The notes beneath the pieces are model-generated. The model was not told the origin of the DNA and ran no database searches. It saw only the letters and a program-made list of their open reading frames with translations. Shown piece after piece: positions 11,758-22,990 of a stretch of 64,000 nt of DNA. The DNA is from Rapana venosa (taxonomy: Eukaryota > Mollusca > Gastropoda > Neogastropoda > Muricidae): assembly GCA_028751875.1 (NCBI GenBank), contig CM054144.1:16679001-16743000 (forward strand). The letters are read 5' to 3'. A program made the position numbers and the translations under genes. Position 1 is the stretch's first letter. Each line of letters begins with the position of its first letter.

Positions 11758-12779
11758 TAGAGGCAGCATGTGTTGTCCCCCCAAATGATTGGGGCTATGA
11801 TTGTGTGTGTGTGTTTTTTTTTAGGTAAGTGTCAATTCTTATTGATTGTGCTTTGATTCTTAGGGGTTATATGTAATGTGCTACTATAATGCTCTTGAGA
11901 GAAATATTAGCATTTGGGAAGAACCTGGCTTTGAGATGTTTCTGAAGTTAACTAGGTCAAAGTAAAATGTCATGATTAGAAATGCATTGATTTTTTAAAA
12001 AATTTCCCTAGCTATGAATTTTATGTTGTTGATCCAAACACACCCTTTTAATTATAAAGAAATAATGTATAGACTGTGTGTTGGGTTAGTGACTTGTCAT
12101 GATAAAACTCATAAATTTATCTGACATGGTCAGAAATTATCAAAGATAGCAGCACCCATTATTACACATGTGGGAATAGCTGACAGTACTGATTGTTAGT
12201 TTTAATGTTGTGCCTTTTAGTGTTGATTTGTCTTATGAGTGAATAGTGATTTATTGGAGCATTTCCCACTGATCATATTGATGTATATGTTGTTATATTT
12301 TTGTGTGTGAAGAATGGATTAAGGAAACATGTGTTCTAGTGAAGGACAAGTGGGTTTCCCAAGGAGAACCATTCTGTATGTTTTTACTCCTCTATTTGAA
12401 AAACAAGCAACAAAGATGTTTGGAAGGGTTGTGGCAGGCAGGTTGTAATGATAACAAGGCAGTGCAGGTATTTGCAAGCTGCTGAGTTATTCAGTTGTAC
12501 AAGACGGAACACAGAAGTAGTTGAAGCTACTCACCCAAATTGTTGGGTAAATTGTGCATGAAATTTACATGCATACAATGGGAACAGTAACACTCTGAGA
12601 GTGAAGTTCCTCTGTCTAGCCACTAATGAACAAAAGTTCATGTTGCCAAATGGAAATTTATGAAAATGGCTAAAATAGCCATAATTGAATAAGTATTGGG
12701 CTGTGCTATCCACAGCTGGTGTTTTTAGTCCACTTTAACCTTTGTAACCCCGTACCATCTGTGACATGTAGGGAGTCAA
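11758..12779. other. Unassigned unique sequence
   Basis: About 1 kb of AT-rich DNA. Open frames at 12303-12485 (plus) and 12531-12713 (minus) carry no recognisable domain. It may be intron of the NEIL3-like gene, whose last exon lies 1.2 kb downstream. Confidence 0.45.
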
Positions 12780-13100
12780 CCCAACCCAAAAATCACGCCT
12801 GGAGAGAGATGGGTGCCGCCAGGCTACTTTTGCCCAAGACACCTATATGGAATAGACAAAAATAAAGAATATACCGGATCGGTCGCCGCCCGGGTCAACA
12901 AGGACCGCGCCTTCCATCTGCCACCAGGGCGGAGACACCAAGTGTGCTACTGGTGGAACCCCTACAACTAAAATCAGAGGAAGGGACTAGATCACCATCG
13001 CAACGTGGAACGTCAGAAGTCTGGCCCAAACAGGCAACTCCAAAAACTGCTTTTACAGTGGACAGGTTTTACCCGACATCTGGTAGGTCTCTTTGTGAGG
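12780..13100 (+). mobile_element. Non-LTR endonuclease fragment abutting gap
   Basis: At about 12993-13080 the plus strand encodes IATWNVRSLAQTGN. This is the N-terminal ATWNVR motif of the APE-type endonuclease of RTE-like non-LTR elements, the group often mislabelled craniofacial development protein 2-like. Just upstream is the usual untranslated lead with a GGGCGGAGACACCAAG block. The frame breaks soon after the motif and the rest is lost in the N gap. Confidence 0.65.
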
Positions 13101-13600
13101 NNNNNNNNNNNNNNNNNNNNNNNNNNNNNNNNNNNNNNNNNNNNNNNNNNNNNNNNNNNNNNNNNNNNNNNNNNNNNNNNNNNNNNNNNNNNNNNNNNNN
13201 NNNNNNNNNNNNNNNNNNNNNNNNNNNNNNNNNNNNNNNNNNNNNNNNNNNNNNNNNNNNNNNNNNNNNNNNNNNNNNNNNNNNNNNNNNNNNNNNNNNN
13301 NNNNNNNNNNNNNNNNNNNNNNNNNNNNNNNNNNNNNNNNNNNNNNNNNNNNNNNNNNNNNNNNNNNNNNNNNNNNNNNNNNNNNNNNNNNNNNNNNNNN
13401 NNNNNNNNNNNNNNNNNNNNNNNNNNNNNNNNNNNNNNNNNNNNNNNNNNNNNNNNNNNNNNNNNNNNNNNNNNNNNNNNNNNNNNNNNNNNNNNNNNNN
13501 NNNNNNNNNNNNNNNNNNNNNNNNNNNNNNNNNNNNNNNNNNNNNNNNNNNNNNNNNNNNNNNNNNNNNNNNNNNNNNNNNNNNNNNNNNNNNNNNNNNN
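13101..13600. other. Assembly gap of exactly 500 N
   Basis: The round size suggests a placeholder rather than a measured gap. Its left flank is a retrotransposon 5' piece and its right flank a SINE 3' tail, so the break probably reflects repeats that could not be assembled. Confidence 0.99.
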
Positions 13601-13697
13601 AATGAATGACAAAATTTACAAAACTGCATACACTCGGGGACTGGATGAAAAAAAGCACATGAGTGCTTATTCCATTATCCTTGAAATAAAAGAATAA
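13601..13697 (+). repeat. SINE-A 3' tail at gap edge
   Basis: This has the full tail: GGGGACTGGATG, AAAAAAAGC, a stem-loop with arms AAGCAC (13653-13658) and GTGCTT (13663-13668), then TTATTCCATTATCC and AAATAAAAG. The head is lost in the gap. Confidence 0.8.
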
Positions 13698-14003
13698 ACA
13701 TTTGACTTTGTTGCATCTGTCTGTTGGAACCTGTGAATCTTTAGTACGTTTAATTAAGTTTTGTGTGGTGAGTTCATTTAGAAATGGAAAGAAGATGTCA
13801 TGTTTTCACTCAATTTTGGTATTGTTTAGGGTTCGTTTGGCTTCTCTTCTTTTCTTCAGTCTTTATTGAACATTTATTATTTTCTCTTAGCAAAGTGAAC
13901 ACATTTTTTGGTAAGAGTGTTAAGCGTTCATGTGCAATATTTGTTGTTATTTTTTTATATAAATTTCATTTTTGTCTGTATTGAGGCAGCATGTTTGTTT
14001 CAG
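13698..14003 (+). other. Intron end upstream of the GRF exon
   Basis: T-rich sequence ending in the acceptor TTTGTTTCAG at 14003. Nothing else recognised. Confidence 0.5.
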
Positions 14004-14162
14004 TGGGCAGACGATCAGTTCCCCATCTGCAGTGGTCACGGCAAAGTGTGTGCGCTGCGTACTGTCATGAAACAGGGGCCTAACAATGGCCGTCGCTTCT
14101 TCTGCTGTCCTGTCAGGAAGAATGGCTGTCAGTTCTTCGAATGGGCATGTGGATATGGCTGA
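14004..14162 (+). CDS. NEIL3-like DNA glycosylase, last coding exon (GRF zinc finger)
   Basis: The exon opens after a polypyrimidine-AG acceptor and ends at TGA 14160-14162. It starts with WADDQFP, then the GRF zinc-finger pattern: CSGHG, a Cys at CALRTV, KQGPNNGRRFFCCP, then CQFFEWA, stopping four residues later. GRF fingers bind single-stranded DNA and occur in NEIL3, APEX2, TOP3A, TTF2 and ZGRF1. The leading WAD looks like the end of a preceding GRF unit, and a second GRF at the extreme C-terminus matches vertebrate NEIL3, a glycosylase acting on oxidised bases and interstrand crosslinks. The catalytic exons are not recognised in the window; they lie to the left, in the gap, or were missed. 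APEX2 is the main alternative. The GRF call is strong; the NEIL3 name is an inference. Confidence 0.62.
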   Translation, partial: WADDQFPICSGHGKVCALRTVMKQGPNNGRRFFCCPVRKNGCQFFEWACGYG

Positions 14163-15100
14163 AGACAATTTATTCTTTCATCTACACATGTGTAGTAGAC
14201 AGCTGGTCATGTTACTGTAAAATACTTTAATCGCAAGTGCAGCTAGAGCAAATGTATCCCACTTTATTGTATATATTGTGAAATGCTTTGATTAAAAGTT
14301 CAGTGGTCAGAGCGCTTGCTTTCCCCAAGCTAAGGTTACGCAGCATTGAGCATGGTTACCATGTGGATGTATGACCTTTTTCTACCTTGGCTTCAGTACA
14401 GTTCCCCAGTTCACCCAGCTGTAAATGGGTACCTGCCCTCTTTAGGGTCAGGGAAGGTAAAGCAGTGAGGGAGAGTAGATGGGTGCTGCCCTCAATATAC
14501 TGGCCCATGGAGACACTGAGGTCCCTGACATCTCGCTCCTCAACGGCCTCATTAAGTTATGAGATGCTTTTACTTCTTTATCCAACTTAACTGTACATAT
14601 TGTAAAATGCTTTGAATGAAAATGTACATAAAACAAATGCCCCCAACTTAATTGTAAAAATTGCAAAATGCTTTGATTAAAAGTGTAGTAAAAACAAATG
14701 TCAGCACTTTATTGTGTATGATATTTTTATGATTGTGAAATCAAAAAGATACCTCAACTTTATGTTATGCGTTTTTGCCTAATTGTATTTAATTGGGATT
14801 GAAGCTGTTGTTGAACAGCTATGTAAGTATTTTCGCATCTTTATTCTATGTCATTTTGTTGCGTATAACCATTTCTGGTCTATATATTACTGAGTTATGT
14901 GTAATTGAGTCTGTTTGTATGTTTACTCTTTATCATCAAATAATTGCATTTAATTGTTTGTGATTGAAAGTATTGTTGGATGGTTGTGTGTAATGGAGTT
15001 TGTTCTCATACCTGTATTGAAGCACTTATGTCATTTTGTTTCTTGTCTGTGAGGATTATAGTTGAACTGGATATATATTGAAACTGAATAAATATGGTTG
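14163..15100 (+). other. Likely 3' UTR of the NEIL3-like gene with local repeats
   Basis: After the stop, a unit of about 60 bp containing AAAATGCTTTGATTAAAAGT recurs near 14278, 14605 and 14665, interrupted by SINE-E. ATTAAA and AATAAA signals occur, for example AATAAA at about 15086. The transcript end cannot be fixed from sequence alone. Confidence 0.4.
14300..14585 (+). repeat. SINE family E, copy 1
   Basis: The head has TCAGTGGTCAGAGCGCTTGC. The body includes CAGCTGTAAATGGGTACC, TTTAGGGTCAGGGAAGG and GGTGCTGCCCTCAATATAC. Matching copies lie at 45105-45245 (body only) and 47765-48035 (minus). Confidence 0.7.
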
Positions 15101-15289
15101 TGTTTTGTTTTGCTCATTGTCATCAAGAGCTAAGTGCAGTACAGAGTGTAACAGGAGACTGACTACGTAATTGTGTAGAAAATATCACAGCATTTATAAG
15201 CTATTCTGCAATGCATTATGTGCGAAATGTGTGTAAAGTATTGTGGGCTTAGGCCGTGACTTTGGTCTTTCTGTGCATCTCTTTCCACT

Positions 15290-15550
15290 TAACATCTAAA
15301 CATTATCATTCAAACCTTTTCATTATTCCTTCTGGAGTGACATCTGAGCATTTTCACTTCAACAATTTCAGTTTTGACTGACAATATAAGCACATTCACT
15401 ATAAAAAAAAATAAATAAATAAATAAATAAATTTCATCATTTTTGACTCAACAACTAAGCGTGGTCACTAAAAGAAAATGATAAGATAAAATTTTTTTTA
15501 TATATATATATATATATAACACATTTTCACCATTGTTTTTTTTCACCATT
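15290..15550 (+). repeat. Degenerate array, left part (split by LINE)
   Basis: A loose repeat built on ACATCTGAGCATTTTCACT, AACAATTTCA and TTTTCACCATTG. The same motifs resume after the LINE at 19534-19790. It includes an (AAAT)n stretch at about 15408-15431 and (AT)n at about 15499-15517. Confidence 0.6.
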
Positions 15551-18500
15551 GTGATCTGCCTTTGCGCCTGTTGGCAGCACTGTGTGTAGCTCTGTGTTTG
15601 AATGCTGGATGTGTGTGTTTTTCTGGTTCCTTTCCAGAAACTTTTACATCTTCTTGTTCATGTTTTCACCTTGAGTTATTTGGTCAGAACATTTTTCTTT
15701 GTTATTATCTACTTTTTGAGATGTTTCGATGTATAATTTTCATCTTTGTTTGAATTGTTCAAAATTTCGATTCGACTTATGAATTGTGTTTACCTGACTG
15801 TGCTGGTCTTCCTGACCCATTTTAATCTGACCCTACTGCCGTTCAACAAATTGTACGTGATTCACGAACTGACACCACCCCCATCAATCAAGTCTAGTGT
15901 GTGTTGTTCTGCTACCATGGCAGTGAGAGCCGCGGACATTAGAGCTATGCTCGCACCTGAGAATTGTCAAAAACATTACACGCTTGCTCCTGATATTAAG
16001 CAGCGTATAACACACTTAGGCATTCATCGTCGCAAAACCAGACGGGGAACATGGGCAGGCCGACGTCATCGCCAGTGGTGGGCTTCCCTCTCCCGTGTCT
16101 CCCCCCTCACCTCTGACGTCACTTCTGTCACCCCTGACAACGCTTCTTCCCCATGCTGCCGTCCACCCGCCCCTTCAGCTGTTCACTGTTCTGTTGTTTG
16201 TGACTCTGACAATGTTTTTTGTTCTGATGATGATGATGTGTGTCATGATGTGTTTCAAACACAGTATCCCCTGATTAGCACAGTTCTTTCACCATCTTCT
16301 ACTGATTCACCATCCAAACTCTTTTCTGTTCTTCCGCTAGCCGCATCTCCACCATCGCCTTCGTCCTCTTCCTCTGATGCTTGTCCAAACTCACCACTTT
16401 CATCTTCAACCTCTCCACCTCCTTCAGATCTCCTTCAAGTTTGTTTGTTCAATGTGCAGTCTGTCTGTCCAAATGGAAAAGCTGACTACATATCTGATTT
16501 CATCTCTGAAAAAAAACATTGACTTAACCTTCCTCACCGAAACTTGGCTTAAACCACATGGCCATGAGCCAAAAATAAAACAGCTGACTCCTCCTGGATA
16601 TAAAACCATTTCTTTCCCCCGACTCTCTCGAGGAGGTGGGATTGCCATCATTCTCAAAGACATAATTATTGGAACCATCTCTTTCTTTCAGTCACAACCT
16701 TCAGTTCTCACATGAATCTTTTGAAGTTTGCGAAATCAATCTCAACCTACATGGCCACTCTATTACTATCTGCTGCCTTTACCGTCCACCTCCCAGCCGT
16801 AAAAACAACCTAACATCTTCTCTTTTTCACCAAGAATTCCAGTCACTCCTCGACCACTACAGCCTCTCTCTCACTAAACTTATAATTCTTGGTGACTTCA
16901 ACTTCCATTTCGACAACCAGTCTTCTCCAGATGTCAAACGTCTTTCTCTTTCTCTGTCCAGCCATTCTCTCTCTCAACTGGTAAACGAAGCAACGCACAG
17001 ATCTGGTCATATTTTAGACTGGCTGATTACTAATGCTTCATTCAATCTTGTCACATCTGTTTCTGTCACCGACGAACTGCATTCTGATCATTCCGCCATT
17101 CTTTTCCATCTCAACATCACAAAACCTGTCAGAAAGAAGAAATATGTTACTCGTCGCAATCTTAAGGCCTTAGACATTCATACCTTCTCTTCCCAAGCTT
17201 CCGAACGTTTTTCACAAACCTCTGACCATACTGACCTCTCTGATCACTATAACACTATTCTCCGCCAACTGCTTGATGAGCATGCACCTCCTACTGATCA
17301 TCTCCTCCCTGACAGACCCTGTGCGCCATGGTATACCCAAGACATCTTGATAGCGAAGCGCAAACGCCGGCAACTAGAACGGCAGTGGCGGAAGTCAAAA
17401 ACCGAAATCAACAAACAGCTTTTCCGAAAACAAATAAACAAAGTCAAACTCTTAATCCATTCAGCAAAGACAGACTACTACTCTTCCCAAATTCTCTGTG
17501 CTACATCCATAAAATCTCTTTTTTCCCTCACCTCAAATCTCCTTGGATCTGCAAAAACAACTCCTCTGCCTAACACCCACAGCCTGTCTGAACTTCCATC
17601 CATATTTTCTGCCTTCTTTTCAGACAAAGTTCGAAACATACGCTCCAGACTTGATCAAACTCAATTCCAGCCTGCGCCTCCTGACCCCCAGTTCACTGGC
17701 ACTCCTCTCTTTTCCTTCCATCCCACAAGTGAAAAAGAAATCATGACAATTCTGAAGGAAATGACTATAAAATCATGCGACCTGATCCCATACCTGCTCC
17801 TGTTTTCTCACAATGCCTTCCACAACTTGTGCCTATTATCACTAAAATAGTAAACTCATCTCTTCAGTCAGGAAATTTTCCATCAGCTCTTAAAACAGCA
17901 ATAGTCACACCTCTACTGAAAAAGCACGACCTCGATCCCAACATTCTGAAGAATTATAGGCCTGTCTCAAACTTACCCTTTGTCTCTAAAGTACTAGAAA
18001 AAGTTGTTCTCAAACAGCTCAACAGGCACCTTCATTCCAATGATCTTCTTCCCACTTTTCAGTCTGCCTATCGCCCCAACCACAGCACCGAAACCACCCT
18101 AGTCCATACTTTAGAATCACTTCTACTTGCTTCTGATGTAGGAAAAATCTCCCTCCTCACTCTTCTTGACTTATCTGCAGCCTTTGATACCATAGATCAC
18201 TCAATTCTTCTTTCTCGCCTCCAAAATACGTTTGGTATTAATGGCACAGCCCTCACCTGGTTTACTTCATACCTCACAGACCGGTTCCAGAAAGTTATTG
18301 TAAACAAAATTCAATCAAAACCTGTCAAAATGGAATGTGGAGTCCCGCAGGGATCAGTCCTGGGCCCTGTTCTCTTTACTCTCTACACTGCTCCACTCTC
18401 ACATATAATAAACAACCACCCTATTGATCATCATTTCTATGCCGATGATACTCAGCTTCAGTGCAGCGATACTGTTGAAAACTTGCCTTCCCTCCTGACA

Positions 18501-19533
18501 AATATGTCCTACTGCCTTCAAGACATTCAAAACTGGATGACTCAGAACAAGTTACAACTTAATGCCGATAAAACCGAAGCCATGCTCATAGGGACCCAAC
18601 ATAAACTTTCCTCTATCACAAAAACTTCAATAGAATTCGGCAATACGTCAGTTCCTTTGTCCAACTCTGTGAAGTATTTAGGAGTAGTTCTTGACAACAC
18701 ACTCTCTATGAAAAAATTCATCACCCAGACCTGCCAGTCTTGCTACTATCAATTACGGCGCATAAGTGCGATTCGCAAGTATCTGTCCACTGATGCAACT
18801 TCCAAGCTTGTCACATCTCTCATTCTTTCACGTTTAGACTACTGTAATTCTCTTTTGGCTGGCCTACCAGCATCATCTATCCACTCTCTTCAACTCATAC
18901 AAAACTCTGCAGCTCGACTGGTCCTAAGAAAGAAAAAATCTGAACACATCACCCCTCTTCTGCGATCTCTTCACTGGTTGCCTGTCTCACAAAGACTGGA
19001 GTATAAAATCAATACCTCTGTTTCAAATGTCTCCACAAATCTGCACCCTCTTATCTCTGTAACTGTCTTCACCTGTACACTCCATCCCTTCCCTTCGTTC
19101 AGCCGCAGATACTTTGTGCTTTCGAACACCCAGATTCAAAACAAACCACTGTTGGCCGTCGCTCCTTCTCTGTTTCTGGTCCATCCACCTGGAATGACCT
19201 CCCTCTTTCACTTCGTCAAAAGCCTTCACTTGATTCCTTCAAATCCAGCCTCAAAACACACTTTTTTCCTACCTGAGACTTTCCCCCCACATATCTGTCC
19301 CTAATTTTCAACAGCATCTTTCACCTTCTAAGTGTTGTTCCGTGTGTGTGGTGTGTGTGTGTGTGTGCGTGCGTGTGCATGCGTAGTGCGCGCGCATGGA
19401 TTTGAAATCTGTTGCTCATTATGTTTAAGGAGAGTTGCATGCCTGTAAATGATTGAGTGCAAGCGCTTCGATTTGTTTGTTTTTTACAAGATTCAGCGCT
19501 ATATAAATTCCATATTATTATTATTATTATTTA
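15551..19533 (+). mobile_element. Near full-length L2-like LINE (endonuclease plus reverse transcriptase)
   Basis: A non-LTR retrotransposon of about 4 kb. A basic N-terminal segment (GIHRRKTRRGTWAGRRHRQW, about 16018) precedes an APE-type endonuclease with FNVQSV (about 16447), FLTETWL, LGDFNFHFD (about 16890) and HSDHSAILF. The RT follows: [19 protein letters not shown] (about 17953), [41 protein letters not shown] (YADD at 18438-18449), LQLNADKTEAML, YLGVVLDNTLSM, LDYCNSLLAGLP and LHWLPV. Frame changes occur near 16510 (in an A8 run), 16680, 17790 and 19015; comparison with the 49.6-kb copy suggests single-base losses. The 3' end has a GT-rich 3' UTR, AGCGCTATATAAATTCCAT and (ATT)n. Some frameshifts may be sequencing errors. 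The exact 5' end is uncertain. Confidence 0.93.
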
Positions 19534-19790
19534 CTCAACATCTAAGCATAACTATTTACTAAAAAAAAAAAATTAATAATAATAATAATAGTAGAAAAAA
19601 AGAAAGAAAAAAGAAAGAAAATCCTTTTGACCTTTTTGACTCAAAACATCAAAGCATTTTCACTGAAACCTTTTCACCATATCCCCATTTCTTATAACTT
19701 AATATCTGAGCATATTCACTAAAACTTTTTCACCATCACTTTTGACATTGACTTAAGTATACTCACAAAAATCCATTTCACTTGTGTTAG
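19534..19790 (+). repeat. Degenerate array, right part
   Basis: Motifs such as AACATCTAAGCATAACT, AAAGCATTTTCACTGAAACC and CTGAGCATATTCACT repeat those left of the LINE, so the LINE sits inside this array. Confidence 0.6.
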
Positions 19791-20029
19791 ACTGCCCACT
19801 ATTATGATCATACTTATTCTCTTGAAGGTGTGCTGAGTTTGTAAGTCATATAAAGGCTCTACCTACCTCACATCTACAGTGCTTTATTTTGTATTTTTAG
19901 CTTGTAAGTAATGAAAGTATGAATAAAAGAAATATATTTTTTTAATGTGGTTGATTTAAAACTCTAATCGGAAACAATTTCAAACAGGATTAATGTTGAT
20001 ACCTATCTAGCCCAATATTTTTGTGATAT

Positions 20030-20375
20030 ACCAGTCCTGCAGATCCCACACCACACATACCAGTCCTGCTGCTCCCATTCCACTCATACCAGTCCTGCTG
20101 TTCCCATGCCACTCATACCAGTCCTGCAATTCCCATGCCACTCATACAGTCCTGCAATTCCCATGTCACTCATACCAGTCCTGCAATTCCCATGCCACTC
20201 ATACCAGTCCTGCAATTCCCATGCCACTCATACCAGTCCTGCAATTCCCATGCCACTCATACCAGTCCTGCTGCTCCCATGCCACTCATACCAGTCCTGC
20301 TGCTCCCATGCCACTCATACCAGTCCTGCTACTCCCACGCACACATAGCAGCCCTGCAGTTTCCATTCCATTCAT
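20030..20375 (+). repeat. 29-bp minisatellite, 12 units
   Basis: The unit starts ACCAGTCCTGCAATTCCC and ends ATGCCACTCAT. About 12 copies; one central unit lacks a base and the end units are more diverged. Because 29 is not a multiple of three, the open frames over it (up to 128 codons) are repeat translations rather than a gene. Confidence 0.93.
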
Positions 20376-20429
20376 TCTAATCTCACCAACTTCACCTTAC
20401 CCAGGTTAATTTTTGTTTACTCTCAAAAA

Positions 20430-20900
20430 TCCTCAGGAAGCTATCAGTATTCAGCAGCTGTGTGGCAACTAAACTGAATAGGACCAGCACTGCTGCCAAG
20501 TCACCTCAATAATGCCTGTTCTGATCAAAGAGATGCAGAGTACTTGAGGTAGCCTACTAAGCCCTGTCAATGCTTAGTCACTGAGCCACACTGAGTAAGA
20601 CACCAACCCTGCAGCAGCGACTTTGAATTCATCCTTCAAATGATAACCCCCCTCCTCCCTCTCCACCATGAATACCCAGACTTCAAAGGCCTTGACACAA
20701 GCCATCCTAGGAAGCAGAGGAGAAGCCAAAACTGAAGTTCCCGTAAGATGAGGGCCACTAAATCAGAGACAATTTCCTTTCATTGCATGAGGATCAACAT
20801 CAATGAGGATGATGAATAGAAAACTACAGAAGAATATATGAATTTGAGACTGTTTTTGCATGACACTGATGAACACAATTATTCACTGAGTATACTTCAG
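20430..20900 (-). repeat. SINE-F copy 2, body (3' part)
   Basis: Diverged match to the SINE-F body, with CCTACTAAGCCC, CACACTGAGTAAG, AAGGCCTTGACACAAGCC and AATCAGAGACAATTT in the same order as copy 1. The head half is at 21655-21850; SINE-D and other sequence lie between. Confidence 0.6.
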
Positions 20901-20929
20901 TGGATGTGTAATGCTGACTGAAGGGATGA

Positions 20930-21285
20930 CCAGAGTTTGGGGTTCCTGTCTCTTGGTGAATCCCACCCAGACAGAGCACAGATTGACTCAGGAATCAAGG
21001 TTGATATCATTCCCAGAATTTTGGGTGAGACAATAAGGTCCATCTGCAACACGAATTTTGCACATGTAAAAGAACCCACAACATTAGCAGAGTTGTTCCT
21101 GGCAAAATTATGTAGAAAAAAGTCACTCTGATTAGGAAACAAAAGCACACATAAGAAAAAAATTAATAAATGGGTATCACTGCTCTTGTGATGTGCTCCC
21201 CCCAGGGAGAGCAGCTGGAATGTCATACATAGAAGTCCACTATGGCTTAAGGTAGTGTACAATACAATAATCACAGATTAGATCT
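20930..21285 (+). repeat. SINE family D, copy 1
   Basis: The body includes TTGCACATGTAAAAGAACCC and TGTTCCTGGCAAAATTATG, a GGGAGAGCAGCTGGAATG block and a terminal ACAATACAATAAT stretch. The body is related to the copy at 54600-54850. A tRNA-like head is not clear in this copy. Confidence 0.55.
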
Positions 21286-21654
21286 TTAATTACTTTCACA
21301 TTGTCATTGCCATTCATCATTCTCTTTGCATGCAAAGAGCTTATTCATACTTTTGGAAGATGTACAATAAAAGTCTATTGTAGTGGCAAGAAGATACAAG
21401 AAACCTTTATGAAAATTTAGGAACTCTCTGGGTATACCTGGTGCATCCTGGTCATCACAATTAAGAGAATATTCAGGAACAGTATGGTTTCAGAGTCAAA
21501 TAGAGATAATAGCAAAATCAGCTAATTTCTTAGAAAAACCTACATCAATCTATTATATGAATGCATCACAAGCAAAGAACATAATTATCATGTTGAAACA
21601 ATCAAGACAAAACCGTCCTTTAACACTAACATAGCAGTGTTAATTCATCTTCAG
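21286..21654. other. Unassigned AT-rich sequence
   Basis: Lies between the two halves of SINE-F copy 2. It is either unrelated DNA or a diverged part of the insertion. Confidence 0.4.
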
Positions 21655-21850
21655 AAATTTCTATAGCCCTAGCCAGCTTCCTATGATAATCATTTAAGCC
21701 TGCACCACAGACCTGAGAAAAACAGACATCTGCAGTGTTGTCAAGTGGTTTCAGGCAGGAGACAAAAAGCCCTTGTTCTGATCGGATTTAAACCTGTGAC
21801 CCTTCAGCCAGTCATCCAAGGCACTAACTCCTAACCTATGTGACAGCAAA
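21655..21850 (-). repeat. SINE-F copy 2, head part
   Basis: Contains GACATCTGCAGTGTTG, as in copy 1, and then a degenerate tRNA-like head on the minus strand near 21780-21845. Confidence 0.5.
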
Positions 21851-21929
21851 AATCAATGGCAACAGTTTTTGTTTCACATCATAGCAACAAGCTAACAAGA
21901 CATGCCAATTGTAATGTCAATTTGCATAA

Positions 21930-22318
21930 GTAGTTTTAGTGCTGTGCTCATGATTTGGGTTCAAGCTGCCACTGATATGCCCATTCAGGGGATTTTTCCT
22001 TTGGAGTTAATATCAATTCTGAGTCCACTCCCCCAAAGTCCTTCACATGAGACTGTGAACTGAAGCACTGTGAGCGAAAGCACGCAGAACATCTTGTGCT
22101 CACGTTAAAGTCCCTTTCTGCCTTTCCAGAGAGCAAGTCATTCACTCCGGCAAGAACGGATGACCAAAAATATATGTGTACATGCAATGCATACATACTG
22201 ATGCTGTGATAGACATCCCTGCAGTCGGAATGCAGCTTCCTTGTTGGTGGGCAAGAATGGTCCCGTTCACTAAAAGTCTCACCTTCAGTAAACCTTGGAC
22301 CTCGAGCCGAGGAATGAA
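21930..22318 (+). repeat. SINE-A head and body joined to tail B
   Basis: Head and body are family A: CATGAGACTGTGAACTGAAG, CGCAGAACATCTTGTGC, then a degraded GAGTAGGCCATT-like block. In place of the usual stem-loop tail, a tail B module starts at about 22217 (GACATCCCTGCAGTCGGAAT) and ends near CTCGAGCCGAGG. This is a composite SINE. Confidence 0.7.
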
Positions 22319-22825
22319 AAAAAATTCGATCATTTCAAACAACATGAAAATAATTTATTATGAACAGATCATTACTCTGTTGAGTAACATTCACATACTT
22401 ATCCATAACTATCTTTCTGTGACAGTACCAAAAGCAATATATACAACTCATTTGTTTCTTTTCTTTTTTTTAATCACCAGATCAGTTCACCAATGAAAAG
22501 ACAACAGCAGCAAATCATTCAAACAACATGAATACAAATTCTTTTTTTCCCCAAAGGCCAAAGAAAAGACACCACAACTCAAACACATGTATTACTTTTA
22601 AGGCAGTATTGGAGGGTGGGGTAACTTTTTTGTTGACTATATTAAAGTTCCAGAGGAGCTATCCGATTTAGGGACTGTACCAAGCAACTACCACCAACAA
22701 GCAGCTCTCCCAACTATGCATTGGGGTGGGGTAGTTCAAGCACATCCTTATTTTACCAACCACCATGTCTGTAATCGTTAATGTGTGGGTACATACCATA
22801 TTTATTTACTTATCTATCTTCTTTT
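22319..22825. other. Unassigned sequence
   Basis: AT-rich DNA with no recognised gene or repeat. Confidence 0.5.
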
Positions 22826-22990
22826 ATTTAAAGCTTAATGGAATTAGCACTCATGTGCTTTTTTCCACCAGTCCCCGCGTGCATGCGGTTTTGTAAATTG
22901 TCATCCATTCCCACCGACAGACAATGGCCTACTCTTCCTAAAGGTGGTATGGGTTTTGACGTTCATTCATTAACCTCAAAATAAAATTAG
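22826..22990 (-). repeat. SINE-A, 3' part
   Basis: On the minus strand this reads GAGTAGGCCATTGTC, GGTGGGAATGG, GGGGACTGG and a stem-loop with arms AAGCAC and GTGCTA near 22845-22862. The head is absent. Confidence 0.7.

Noticed and set aside
12303..12485. Possible upstream exon of the NEIL3-like gene
   Set aside because: It has two Cys-containing motifs but no GRF pattern, and splice sites are not convincing.
12944..13697. Frames of about 200 codons spanning the N gap
   Set aside because: Nearly all residues are unknown because they run through the 500-N gap.
20030..20375. Possible CRISPR-like direct repeats
   Set aside because: The 29-bp units are contiguous with no spacers, and the DNA is clearly from an animal genome. 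The same applies to 56905-57310.
20023..20409. 128-codon open frame rich in His, Ser and Pro
   Set aside because: It is the 29-bp minisatellite read through; the frame changes each unit and all three forward frames look alike.
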